Below, piece after piece: positions 1 through 6,805 of a stretch of DNA of 14,277 nucleotides. Location: contig JALVEV010000058.1 of the NCBI GenBank assembly GCA_027030605.1, positions 1 through 14,277 on the forward strand, written 5' to 3'. How positions within the stretch are numbered: the stretch's first letter is position 1; each line of letters starts with the position of its first letter. The notes under the pieces are model-generated. The model made no database searches and was not told the DNA's origin. It worked only from the letters and a program-made list of their open reading frames with translations. This DNA comes from Campylobacteraceae bacterium (lineage in GTDB: Bacteria > Campylobacterota > Campylobacteria > Campylobacterales > Sulfurovaceae). A program made the translations under genes and the position numbers.

Positions 1-157
1 TTCTAGCGATATCTCTTCTCGCTACTCTCAACTCACTAGTATTAGTAAGTTGCATTGTTTTTTGCTTTGCTTTAAGTGTAAAAAGTTCAAGCTTCTTCTC
101 TTTAAGCATTGCATTTAACTCTTCTACACTTTTATTTTTAATATCAGTATATTTCAT
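1..157 (-). CDS. rpmC: 50S ribosomal protein L29 (partial, 3' end outside window)
   Basis: The reading frame starts at the ATG at 157 and runs off the window at base 1, giving about 52 residues beginning MKYTDIKNKSVEELNAML. The helix-turn-helix hairpin pattern, with Lys/Glu-rich helices and the conserved Q-x-T/N...L-R-x-x-R-R-x-I-A-R stretch, is that of L29, a small protein of the large subunit near the peptide exit tunnel. It overlaps the end of rplP by 14 bp, so the two are probably translationally coupled. Its place after L16 is the standard S10-operon order. Only the last residues are missing. Identification rests on both sequence and position. Confidence 0.93.
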   Translation of the reverse strand, partial: MKYTDIKNKSVEELNAMLKEKKLELFTLKAKQKTMQLTNTSELRVARRDIAR

Positions 158-569
158 TACTATCCTTCGCAGAGATAATTTTACATTGGAATGGAAGTTT
201 ATGTAGAGCAAGTGTTAACGCTTCTCTAGCCACATTCTCTGGAACACCAGCAACTTCAAATACAATTCTTCCTGGCTTAATATTCATTACCCACTCTTCA
301 ACTGCACCTTTACCTTTACCCATTCTTGTCTCAAGAGGTTTTCTAGTAAGTGGCTTATCTGGGAAAACACGAATCCAAGATTTACCTTGTCTCTTCATTT
401 GACGAGTCATTGTAATTCTGGCTGCTTCGATTTGACGAGAGTTAATTCTACCAGCTGAAACAGCTTTTAGTGCAAACTCACCAAACTCAATCTTGTTACC
501 ATTAAATGACTTACCTCTGTTACGACCCTTCATTACCTTACGGTATTTTGTTCTTTTAGGCATTAACAT
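144..569 (-). CDS. rplP: 50S ribosomal protein L16
   Basis: A 141-residue protein starting MLMPKRTKYRKVMKGRNRG, the classic L16 N-terminus. L16 sits between the central protuberance and the peptidyl-transferase centre and helps position A-site tRNA. The block around residues 75-105, with basic R-M-G-K-G-K-G followed by W-V-x-x-I-K-P-G-R, is also conserved in the family, and the length is normal (about 136-144). The start at 569 is preferred over the internal ATG two codons later because of the AGAGGTG ribosome binding site about 7 bases upstream and because the family begins ML-x-PKR. It begins 2 bases after rpsC ends and its TGA lies inside rpmC. Confidence 0.98.
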   Translation of the reverse strand: MLMPKRTKYRKVMKGRNRGKSFNGNKIEFGEFALKAVSAGRINSRQIEAARITMTRQMKRQGKSWIRVFPDKPLTRKPLETRMGKGKGAVEEWVMNIKPGRIVFEVAGVPENVAREALTLALHKLPFQCKIISAKDSNEIY

Positions 570-571
570 AA

Positions 572-1270
572 CTATTCACCTCTCTTTTGACGTGGCTTAC
601 GACCACCTCTTTTTTCTTCTTTTGGCTCAGCTTGAATACCTTTAGCAAGTACTTCACCTTTGAAAATCCAAACTTTAATACCAATAATTCCATAAGTAGT
701 ATGTGCTTCAGCAAAACCATAGTCGATTTTAGCTCTAAGTGTATGAAGAGGAACACGTCCCTCTAAGTACCACTCAGTTCTAGCCATCTCAGCACCACCA
801 AGTCTACCAGAAACAGAAACTTTAATTCCTTTTGCTCCAGACTTTAATGCACCTTGAATAACTTTTTTCATTGCACGTCTAAAGGCAACACGACGTTCGA
901 GTTGAGTAGCTACGTTCTCTGCTGCTAATTGACCAGAAGCTTGAGCTTTTTTCTCTTCTTTAATATTAATAGAGATATCTTTTTTAAACATTTTATTGAG
1001 TTTGGTTTTTAACTTCTCAATGTCTGCACCCTTTTTACCAATGATAATTCCAGGTCGAGCAGTAACAATAGTAACTCTTGCTTTTTTTGCTGTTCTTTCA
1101 ATAATAATATTAGAGACACCTGCATAGAAGAGCTCTTTTTTCAAATATTTTCTAAGTTGATAATCTTCTGCAATAAAGTTTGCTGTTCTCTCTTTTTTAG
1201 GAAACCATCTTGATTCCCAGTTTCTGTTGATTCCAAGTCTAAGACCTATAGGATTAACTTTTTGACCCAT
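572..1270 (-). CDS. rpsC: 30S ribosomal protein S3
   Basis: A 232-residue S3, a head protein of the small subunit lining the mRNA entry tunnel. The N-terminal MGQKVNPIGLRLGI is diagnostic. A KH RNA-binding domain follows, with its GKKG loop at residues 78-81. The C-terminal S3 domain carries RR at 131-132 and a Lys at 135, matching the residues linked to mRNA helicase activity in E. coli, and the stretch R-V-P-L-H-T-L-R from residue 172. The tail from about 215 is highly basic (KRGGRKPRQKRGE), as is common. The start is set by a GAGGAGG ribosome binding site lying inside the last codons of rplV, one base away. Confidence 0.98.
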   Translation of the reverse strand: MGQKVNPIGLRLGINRNWESRWFPKKERTANFIAEDYQLRKYLKKELFYAGVSNIIIERTAKKARVTIVTARPGIIIGKKGADIEKLKTKLNKMFKKDISINIKEEKKAQASGQLAAENVATQLERRVAFRRAMKKVIQGALKSGAKGIKVSVSGRLGGAEMARTEWYLEGRVPLHTLRAKIDYGFAEAHTTYGIIGIKVWIFKGEVLAKGIQAEPKEEKRGGRKPRQKRGE

Positions 1271-1271
1271 A

Positions 1272-1598
1272 TTATGCCTCCTCTGCTTTTGCTACTTCTA
1301 CCATGATGTGAGCTGTTGGCTTAAGGATTCTACTAGCTGTTCCTCTTGCTCTTGGTCTCCATCTTTTCATTGATGCTGCTTTGTCTACTCTACAAGAGGT
1401 AATTACTACTTCTTCTGGCTCAAAATCACCATTAGCAACAGCTGAAGCGATAACTTTAGAGATAACTCTAGCTGCTTTGTTTGGCATAAATTCTAATGAG
1501 GCAATTGCAAGTTCAGCATTCATACCCTGAACCTCTCTAGCAATCAATCTTGCTTTAGTTGGTGATACTCTTGTAAATTTTAATAATGCTCTACTCAT
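1272..1598 (-). CDS. rplV: 50S ribosomal protein L22
   Basis: A 108-residue L22, the protein whose extended beta-hairpin lines the narrow part of the peptide exit tunnel. The start (SRALLKFTRVSPTKARLIA) and the hairpin segment at about 77-92 (K-R-W-R-P-R-A-R-G-T-A-S-R-I) are well conserved; changes in this loop cause macrolide resistance in many bacteria. No insertion or deletion is apparent in the loop. Length is normal. The last codons (GAG GAG GCA) double as the ribosome binding site of rpsC. It follows rpsS after 9 bases. Confidence 0.98.
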   Translation of the reverse strand: MSRALLKFTRVSPTKARLIAREVQGMNAELAIASLEFMPNKAARVISKVIASAVANGDFEPEEVVITSCRVDKAASMKRWRPRARGTASRILKPTAHIMVEVAKAEEA

Positions 1599-1607
1599 AT
1601 TAACACC

Positions 1608-1883
1608 TTACCCTTTTCTCTGAACAGAGCCTTTATGACCCTTAAATGTTCTTGTTGGTGCAAACTCACCTAGTTTATACCCTACATGGTTCTCTGTAAT
1701 AAATACAGGAATAAACTGTCTACCATTGTGAACATTGATTGTTAAACCAATGAACTCTGGGAAAATAACAGAGCGTCTTGACCAAGTTTTGATAGGTTTA
1801 TGAGAACCCTCCTCTTTAGCCTTAAGAACTTTTTTCTTTAAGTGGTCATCTATAAATGGACCTTTTTTAGTTGATCTTGCCAT
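1608..1883 (-). CDS. rpsS: 30S ribosomal protein S19
   Basis: A 91-residue S19, which pairs with S13 in the head of the 30S subunit and touches the A-site region of 16S rRNA. MARSTKKGPFIDDHLKKKV at the start, the central T-W-S-R-R-S-V-I-F-P-E-F-x-G motif and H-V-G-Y-K-L-G-E-F-A-P-T-R-T-F-K-G-H near the end are all family-diagnostic. Length is the usual 90-93. It lies 9 bases after rplB, in the standard order. Confidence 0.98.
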   Translation of the reverse strand: MARSTKKGPFIDDHLKKKVLKAKEEGSHKPIKTWSRRSVIFPEFIGLTINVHNGRQFIPVFITENHVGYKLGEFAPTRTFKGHKGSVQRKG

Positions 1884-1892
1884 CTCTTACCC

Positions 1893-2720
1893 TTACTTCT
1901 TTCTCTTAGAGATAATTAACTTATCACTAGCTTTTTTCTTACGAGTCTTATGACCTTTAGTAGGCATACCCCATGGAGAGACTGGATGTCGTCCAGAGTT
2001 GGTCTTACCTTCACCACCTCCGTGTGGGTGGTCAATTGGGTTCATTGCAGACCCTCTAGTTTGTGGTCTAATACCTCTATGTCTTTGACGACCAGCTTTA
2101 CCGAGAACAACGTTTGCCCAATCTTCTGACCCAACAGTACCAATAGTTGCCATACACTCACCAAGTACATATCTCATCTCACCAGATGGAAGTCTAAGTG
2201 AAACATATTTACCATCTCTACCCATAATCTGAGCATAACCACCAGCTGAACGAGCGATTGAACCACCTTGACCAGGATTAAGCTCAATATTATGAACTAG
2301 TGTTCCAACAGGAATTGCTTTAAGCTTCATTGCATTACCAGTTACAATATCAAGACCAGATTCAGCAGACATAATTTTGTCTCCAACACTCATACCTTTA
2401 GCTTGAAGAACATATCTTCTGTCACCATCTGTATATTTAACTAAACAGATTCTACAAGTTCTATATGGGTCATACTCAACAGTAGCCACTGTTCCTTCAA
2501 CACCAAACTTATTTCTTTTAAAATCAATAATTCTATAAAGTTTTTTAGCTCCACCTTCTCTATGACGAGATGTGATTCTACCATTTGAGTTTCTACCAGC
2601 TGAACGAGGAAGTTTTTTAAGAAGACTTCTTACACTTGCCTTTGCTGTAATGTCACCACTGTCAAGATTCGTAATATAACGACGACCTGCAGAGGTTGGT
2701 TTATATGATTTAATTGCCAT
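1893..2720 (-). CDS. rplB: 50S ribosomal protein L2
   Basis: A 275-residue L2, needed for subunit association and for the peptidyl-transferase centre. The N-terminal part has the OB-like RNA-binding fold and the C-terminal part the SH3-like fold. The hallmark D-H-P-H-G-G-G-E-G-K stretch is at residues 230-239; the His at 231 corresponds to the conserved His229 of the E. coli protein. The basic tail (K-T-R-K-K-K at about 258-263, then SKRKK) is normal. It is preceded by rplW with a 10-base gap. Confidence 0.98.
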   Translation of the reverse strand: MAIKSYKPTSAGRRYITNLDSGDITAKASVRSLLKKLPRSAGRNSNGRITSRHREGGAKKLYRIIDFKRNKFGVEGTVATVEYDPYRTCRICLVKYTDGDRRYVLQAKGMSVGDKIMSAESGLDIVTGNAMKLKAIPVGTLVHNIELNPGQGGSIARSAGGYAQIMGRDGKYVSLRLPSGEMRYVLGECMATIGTVGSEDWANVVLGKAGRQRHRGIRPQTRGSAMNPIDHPHGGGEGKTNSGRHPVSPWGMPTKGHKTRKKKASDKLIISKRKK

Positions 2721-2730
2721 TTCTTCTTCC

Positions 2731-3012
2731 TTACACTGCTAAGCTGTCAATTTTTGCATCTTCTGGTAAGAAGACATAGAACTTTTTCAAGTCTGGTCTT
2801 TTACCTTCGATACCTTTAAATCTTTTAACTTTACCATTAACTCTCATTGAGTTTACCTTCAATGGGTTAATTCCAAAGTACTCTTTGAAAACTGCTTTAA
2901 GGCTATTTTTTGTCATTCTAGGGCTAGTCTGAACAACAAGTACACCATCTTCTTGCATTGCAAGTGTTTTCTCTGTGTATAATATTGATTTAATATCTGT
3001 AATATCTGCCAT
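2731..3012 (-). CDS. rplW: 50S ribosomal protein L23
   Basis: A 93-residue L23, the docking protein at the peptide tunnel exit for trigger factor and SRP. The first 20 residues (DITDIKSILYTEKTLAMQE) match the family pattern of I-x-x-P/Y-x-x-T-E-K. The central V-x-x-x-F-G-I-x-P-x-K-V-N-S-M-R-x-x-G-K-x-K-R stretch, at about 42-65, is diagnostic, and the C-terminus ends at the expected place. It sits 1 base from rplD in the invariant order rplD-rplW-rplB. Confidence 0.97.
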   Translation of the reverse strand: MADITDIKSILYTEKTLAMQEDGVLVVQTSPRMTKNSLKAVFKEYFGINPLKVNSMRVNGKVKRFKGIEGKRPDLKKFYVFLPEDAKIDSLAV

Positions 3013-3013
3013 C

Positions 3014-3604
3014 TTAGCTCTCTTTTGTTAATTTTTCCCAAACAGCTTTTTCAATTACCACTGAGTGATAAGCAGCTGCAAGGTATGCGTTAAGCTCATT
3101 TGCTTCAACTAAGTATGCATTTTGAAGGTTTCTAAATGCAAGGAATGTTTTGTCATCAATTAGCTCTTTAACAACCAACACATCTCTTTGACCAAGCTCT
3201 TTAACAAATGCAGCAGCATCTTTAGTTTTACCTGACTCAATTGTAACGTTGTCAACAACAAAAAGTTTTTCATTCATTGCCAACTCTGCTAATGCAAAGT
3301 TAAGTGCTAACTTCTTTTGCTTTTTGTTTACTTTTTGCTCGTAGTTTCTATTGTTTTGAGGACCAAATGCAACACCACCACCAACAAAGATAGGAGATCT
3401 TGTTGAACCTGCTCTTGCACGTCCTCCACCTTTTTGAGCCCAAGGCTTCTTACCACCACCACGAACCATTGAACGGTTTTTAGCTTGTGCAGTGTTTGCT
3501 CTTAGTCCAGCAGCATACGATTTACAATATAAGTAAAGGTTATGTGGGTTAATGTCCGAAAATGACTCTGGAAGGTCACTTGTTTTAATTACTGTTGTAC
3601 TCAT
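3014..3604 (-). CDS. rplD: 50S ribosomal protein L4
   Basis: A 196-residue L4. It lines the exit tunnel through an extended loop, seen here at residues 42-82 with the conserved K-K-P-W-A-Q-K-G-G-G-R-A-R-A-G block and the S-P-I-F-V-G-G-G-V-A-F-G-P block. E. coli and related species usually have Gly-Thr-Gly before RAR; here it is Gly-Gly-Gly, a mild variant. The start overlaps the stop of rplC by one base (TAATG), a typical translational-coupling arrangement. In E. coli L4 represses its own operon through the S10 leader; whether that happens here cannot be told from sequence. Confidence 0.97.
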   Translation of the reverse strand: MSTTVIKTSDLPESFSDINPHNLYLYCKSYAAGLRANTAQAKNRSMVRGGGKKPWAQKGGGRARAGSTRSPIFVGGGVAFGPQNNRNYEQKVNKKQKKLALNFALAELAMNEKLFVVDNVTIESGKTKDAAAFVKELGQRDVLVVKELIDDKTFLAFRNLQNAYLVEANELNAYLAAAYHSVVIEKAVWEKLTKES

Positions 3605-4188
3605 TATTTAACAATCCTTACCAATCCTCTAGCACCATTGTGACCAGGAATTGAACCTTTTAATACTAAAATTCCGTTTTCAGCATCAAATGAGATAACA
3701 TCATTTTTAACTGTAACTTGTGTGTTTCCGTACTGACCAGGCATTTTTTTACCTTTTTGTACACGACCTGGCCACTCAGCATTACCGATTGAACCAATTC
3801 TTCTACCAAATCTGTGACCATGAGATGCTGGTCCACCACCAAATCCGTGACGTTTCATACCACCTTGGAAACCACGTCCTTTAGTTTTTAATGAAGTTTT
3901 AACCAACTCGGCATCTGCCAACGCCTCTGCTGAATAGTCACCTGCCTCTGTACCTTCAGCCACTCTAATGGTCATAAATTTGTTAAACTCTTTATCAATA
4001 CCGAATTTAGCCTGTTGCCCTTCAATACTCTTGTTGATTTTTTTGCTACTATGATAAGCTACAAGTGCTTTACCATCTTCACGAACTTCACATACTTTAG
4101 TTTCGACAACTTTTAAAAGGGTTACAGGAACACTTGGAACACCAACAGTTCTACTCATACCTACTTTTTCTACAATAAATTCCATCAT
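3604..4188 (-). CDS. rplC: 50S ribosomal protein L3
   Basis: A 194-residue L3, an early assembly protein that reaches the peptidyl-transferase centre. The diagnostic block is at about 103-155: K-G-R-G-F-Q-G-G-M-K-R-H, then G-P-A-S-H-G-H-R-F-G-R-R-I-G-S-I-G, then K-M-P-G-Q-Y-G-N. Gln152 matches the glutamine methylated by PrmB in E. coli. Two ATG codons lie side by side (4188 and 4185). The second is the better-spaced one (6 bases) behind the AGGAG site, so the protein may really begin at 4185. The gene starts 6 bases after rpsJ stops. Confidence 0.97.
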   Translation of the reverse strand: MMEFIVEKVGMSRTVGVPSVPVTLLKVVETKVCEVREDGKALVAYHSSKKINKSIEGQQAKFGIDKEFNKFMTIRVAEGTEAGDYSAEALADAELVKTSLKTKGRGFQGGMKRHGFGGGPASHGHRFGRRIGSIGNAEWPGRVQKGKKMPGQYGNTQVTVKNDVISFDAENGILVLKGSIPGHNGARGLVRIVK

Positions 4189-4194
4189 CTACTC

Positions 4195-4506
4195 CTATCT
4201 GTCCATTGATCTAATTTCAACATCAACTTCTGGAGCAAGGTCTAGTTTCATAAGTGAATCTATAGTGTCCGAAGTAGCTGAAACAATATCAATCATTCTT
4301 CCGTGAATTCTAATCTCAAACTGCTCACGTGAATCTTTGTTTACGTGTGGCGATTTAAGTACGGTGTATTTTTTAATCTTAGTTGGCATTGGAATTGGGC
4401 CAATAAGCTCTGCACCTGTTCGTTTAACAGCTTCAACAATTGAAGCAACTGAGCGGTCTAAAACACGATGATCATAAGCTTTAAGCTTAAGTCTAATTTT
4501 TTCCAT
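4195..4506 (-). CDS. rpsJ: 30S ribosomal protein S10
   Basis: A 103-residue S10, first gene of the operon, which acts in the 30S head and also partners NusB in transcription antitermination. The family signature is complete: K-I-R-L-K-L-K-A-Y-D-H-R-V-L-D at 3-17, G-P-I-P-M-P-T-K at about 36-43, and S-P-H-V-N-K-D-S-R-E-Q-F-E-I-R at about 52-66. An AAGG ribosome binding site lies 8-9 bases before the ATG. The roughly 210 bases upstream hold the promoter shared with the divergent ATPase gene. Confidence 0.98.
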   Translation of the reverse strand: MEKIRLKLKAYDHRVLDRSVASIVEAVKRTGAELIGPIPMPTKIKKYTVLKSPHVNKDSREQFEIRIHGRMIDIVSATSDTIDSLMKLDLAPEVDVEIRSMDR

Positions 4507-4570
4507 TTAATTTACCTTATAAAGAACTCGTTAAGTTACCGAAAAACAGTGCTTTAAAGCAGGTTTTACA

Positions 4571-4592
4571 GCTCCTAACTAAATTTTGGAGC
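4571..4592 (-). other. 5'-proximal hairpin of the S10 leader
   Basis: In the minus-strand RNA, GCTCC (4592-4588) can pair with GGAGC (4575-4571) around a 12-base loop. The stem begins almost at the predicted transcription start. It could protect the 5' end of this long mRNA or be part of an autoregulatory leader. A second perfect palindrome, GCTTTAAAGC, lies at 4551-4560. Neither resembles the E. coli L4 target closely enough to claim homology. Confidence 0.4.
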
Positions 4593-4595
4593 CGA

Positions 4596-4601
4596 ATTAT
4601 A
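4596..4601 (-). promoter_or_regulatory. -10 box of the S10 operon promoter
   Basis: On the minus strand there is a perfect TATAAT (context CTCGGTATAATTCGG), about 90 bases before the rpsJ start. No convincing -35 hexamer is found 16-18 bases upstream, as is usual for the main sigma factor of Campylobacterota. The predicted transcript would start near 4589-4593 and have an untranslated leader of about 85 bases. It is the only perfect TATAAT on the minus strand in this gap. Confidence 0.6.
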
Positions 4602-4663
4602 CCGAGATTATCTTTTGTTGAGGTTGTGTTTTTTGCTGTTTTTTATAGATTTTACTATTTTAT

Positions 4664-4680
4664 TTCCTTTTTAAAAGGAA
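4664..4680. repeat. 17-bp perfect palindrome, candidate operator
   Basis: TTCCTTTT and AAAAGGAA flank a single T, giving a perfect 8-bp inverted repeat. It lies directly upstream of a -10-like sequence (TATGAT or GATAAT, 4681-4689) for the plus-strand ATPase gene. The position suits a regulator site or a rho-independent-like element, but the AT-rich composition makes chance fairly likely. Confidence 0.3.
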
Positions 4681-4689
4681 TATGATAAT
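4681..4689 (+). promoter_or_regulatory. candidate -10 region for the ATPase gene
   Basis: The overlapping hexamers TATGAT and GATAAT lie about 30 bases before the ATG at 4718, which also has an AAAGG ribosome binding site 6 bases upstream. No matching -35 is seen. The area is AT-rich, so this is only a plausible placement. Confidence 0.3.
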
Positions 4690-4717
4690 ATTTTCTTAAA
4701 ATAAAAAAAGGTACACC

Positions 4718-5797
4718 ATGCAACTTTTAGAGTACTTCTATGACCGAAATAACGACATCGTAAATTATCATCAAAGAAAATTTAATCTACCAGAAGCAGA
4801 TAAAATTCTACTCTACGGCTCCCCTGCATCAGGTAAAACCTCGCTTGTTTTGGATTACCTTATGAATTACGACCCTGAGTCGATTCTCTACATCGACTTC
4901 CAAGACCCAAAGTTTCAATTTCGTGATATGATGGAGGAGGATGTAGAGGGATTTGTAGAAGCCAATGAGGTAGAGGTTTTAGTGCTAGACCACTATGAGC
5001 ATGAATATTTTGAAGAGCTACCCAAGGTAGAAAAACTTATTATCGTCTCGAATACCTATTATAACTATGGAGAGAGTTTTTACTACCTACACCTCCCTCT
5101 ACTCGACTATGAAGAGTTCTTCTCTTTTCAAAAACGTGGAACAGAGAGACAGGTCTTTAATCTTTTCTTACGCCAAGGCACTCTACCCCAACTCGCCATA
5201 ACAACAACTCCAAAAGAGCAACTCTTTCTAAATTTTATTAAGAGCCACTTCAATAAGTCTGAACAAAAACTACTCGCTGTACTCGCCCACTTCAATGGAG
5301 CTACAGTTACTACTCACCAAATATACACCCATGCAAAAGAGCGTTACAAAATCTCAAAAGACCTTATCTATAAACAGATAAAAAACTTTCAAAAGCAGGG
5401 TATTATTACTTTTATAGAAGAGTTCAAGTCAACCAAACAGAAAAAGCTACTCTTTTTTGACTTCGCCCTTGCTAAATACCTTACCCTTACCCAAGGGTTT
5501 CAAAGACAGTTTGAGACTATGATTGCTCTATCTTTAGCAAAACATAATATTCCTTTTAAAGCTTTTGGAACCTCAGGTTACCTTACCCACCTAAACCACC
5601 TTATTATTCCTGCTCCTTTTGAGAGTGAAGAGATTTTTTGGAAAAAGGCACATAACCGTTTTGCTAGTTATAAAAAGGAAAATATAGAAAAGATAGTTGC
5701 AGTCACCATCAATGCTCATTATGAGTTTGAAATTGAAAATGTAGAGTTTGAAGCACTACCCTTTTATGAGTGGGTAGTGATAAATGATGAGGAGTAG
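4718..5797 (+). CDS. P-loop ATPase, AAA_14/DUF4143-like
   Basis: A 359-residue soluble protein. The Walker A motif GSPASGKT is at 34-41 after a hydrophobic strand (KILLY). A Walker B-like strand, VEVLVLDHYEH, is at 85-95, with Asp91 as the likely Mg-binding acid. A sensor-1-like strand (KLIIVSNT) is at 106-113, followed by L-L-D-Y-E-E-F at 128-134, which resembles the L-x-x-x-E-F segment of the AAA_14/DUF4143 ATPases. Residues about 180-245 look like a winged helix. The C-terminal part (250-355) may be the degenerate nuclease-like domain of such proteins, but I see no clear catalytic set. The biological role of this family is poorly known. The gene is divergent from the S10 operon and ends 8 bases from the convergent PilJ-type gene. 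AAGG site and ATG start are good. Confidence 0.75.
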   Translation: MQLLEYFYDRNNDIVNYHQRKFNLPEADKILLYGSPASGKTSLVLDYLMNYDPESILYIDFQDPKFQFRDMMEEDVEGFVEANEVEVLVLDHYEHEYFEELPKVEKLIIVSNTYYNYGESFYYLHLPLLDYEEFFSFQKRGTERQVFNLFLRQGTLPQLAITTTPKEQLFLNFIKSHFNKSEQKLLAVLAHFNGATVTTHQIYTHAKERYKISKDLIYKQIKNFQKQGIITFIEEFKSTKQKKLLFFDFALAKYLTLTQGFQRQFETMIALSLAKHNIPFKAFGTSGYLTHLNHLIIPAPFESEEIFWKKAHNRFASYKKENIEKIVAVTINAHYEFEIENVEFEALPFYEWVVINDEE

Positions 5798-5805
5798 AGA
5801 GAAGC

Positions 5806-6711
5806 TTAGTACTCAGCCTCTTTCTCTGCCATCTTCACCATGGCATTCATCTCTTTTAGAAGTGTTTCATTTTTAGTAATAATGGTTGCTAACTCTTTAG
5901 GTGAATTCTTTTTCTTCTCATACAAAGGCTTTAACTCTTCCCATAATTTAGAGACAACTTTCAACTGCTTAATTATCTTCTCATTGGTTGGTTTTGTAAT
6001 ATTTTGAGATTTATCACCCTTGATTAATGCAGTTAATGAACTATCAAAAAGTTTAACACTCTTAGCCAATTTTGGAGCATAACTATTTTCCCCTTTTAAG
6101 AGTAGTAACTTCTCTTTTGTCATCTTTTGAGTCAACATACGCTGTCGTCCAGCAATATTAACCAAATGTAAACGAGCTTTTTCTAAGTAGTTTATAGAAG
6201 TATTAGAAGACTCATAAGCCTCAACTAAATTATTTGATAATTTTAAAAGCTTCTCATTATTTTTTACAACATAATCAAGAGCCTTTCCATCTTTATCTTT
6301 TCCCTCAACAATCTTATTAACAGCTTCATAAAAAGGTTTCCATGCTTTCTCTACTACAGTAATCTGCTCTTTTACTTTTTTATTTGTCGTAGCTTTTAAA
6401 CCTAAATCACTGTCACCATTTTTAAATCCAGTTAGTGTTTTAGCATAAAGGTCTGCTACTTTTTTCAGAGCTTTACGACTTTCATCTTGTTGAATATTAA
6501 GAGTACTCTGTAGTGCCAATTTTGTCATCTTTTGCGTTAACATTCTCTCTTTACCTGAGAGATTTATGGTCTTTTTTAAGATGTTATCCTCTTCCATAAA
6601 GTCATTAACCAGTGAAGAGAAATCTAATTGAGTAGTAGTTTTTGGAGCCTCTGCGACCAATACTGTTACTGGAAGGATAAAAAGCAGTAAAGTTTTGTTA
6701 AGAAGTTTCAT
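5806..6711 (-). CDS. Secreted twin PilJ/NarX-like sensor-domain protein
   Basis: A 301-residue protein with an N-terminal signal peptide (MKLLNKTLLLFILPVTVLVA, cleavage probably near residue 20-22). The mature part is all helical and has two copies of one unit, at about 45-165 and 183-295. Each copy opens with the same motif: L-S-G-K-E-R-M-L-T-Q-K-M-T-K at 51-64 and I-A-G-R-Q-R-M-L-T-Q-K-M-T-K at 186-199. This is the signature of the PilJ N-terminal domain family (PF13675) and resembles the nitrate-binding P-box of NarX/NarQ sensors, with its conserved Gly and Arg. There is no transmembrane segment after the signal peptide and no kinase, HAMP or methyl-accepting domain, so it is probably a free periplasmic protein. 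An FNR-type box precedes the promoter. An AGGAA site lies 6 bases before the ATG. A nitrate or nitrite ligand is an inference; the partner is unknown. Confidence 0.75.
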   Translation of the reverse strand: MKLLNKTLLLFILPVTVLVAEAPKTTTQLDFSSLVNDFMEEDNILKKTINLSGKERMLTQKMTKLALQSTLNIQQDESRKALKKVADLYAKTLTGFKNGDSDLGLKATTNKKVKEQITVVEKAWKPFYEAVNKIVEGKDKDGKALDYVVKNNEKLLKLSNNLVEAYESSNTSINYLEKARLHLVNIAGRQRMLTQKMTKEKLLLLKGENSYAPKLAKSVKLFDSSLTALIKGDKSQNITKPTNEKIIKQLKVVSKLWEELKPLYEKKKNSPKELATIITKNETLLKEMNAMVKMAEKEAEY

Positions 6712-6746
6712 GTTGTATTCCTATTATTTATGTATGAGATTAAACA

Positions 6747-6752
6747 ATTTTA
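6747..6752 (-). promoter_or_regulatory. -10 box of the PilJ-type gene promoter
   Basis: The minus strand reads TAAAAT (context AGTGTAAAATTG), a five-of-six match to TATAAT, about 36 bases before the ATG. The predicted start of transcription is near 6740, which places the FNR-type box at about -41.5. Confidence 0.45.
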
Positions 6753-6774
6753 CACTATTCAACAAGAAAGAATA

Positions 6775-6788
6775 TTGATGTAAATCAA
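6775..6788. promoter_or_regulatory. FNR/CRP-family binding site (TTGAT-N4-ATCAA)
   Basis: The sequence TTGATGTAAATCAA is a perfect match to the FNR consensus TTGAT-N4-ATCAA. Its centre (6781.5) falls about 41.5 bases before the predicted transcription start of the PilJ-type gene, the class II activation position. The 14-base symmetric match at that exact spacing is unlikely to be chance. It sits between the SRP RNA 3' end and the gene, so an FNR-like regulator most likely acts on the gene at 5806-6711. Confidence 0.65.
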
Positions 6789-6790
6789 GA

Positions 6791-6805
6791 GGTATAAAAA
6801 ATACC
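6791..6805 (-). terminator. T-rich terminator region after the SRP RNA
   Basis: Just past the closing SRP helix the minus strand reads GGTATTTTTTATACC (GGTAT and ATACC flanking T5). The RNA's own end helix followed by the T run is enough for an intrinsic terminator; the small flanking repeat may help. Confidence 0.4.

Noticed and set aside
556..756. 66-codon open frame on the minus strand inside rpsC
   Set aside because: It overlaps rpsC in another frame, has no family signal and no separate ribosome binding site; it is a shadow of the ribosomal gene.
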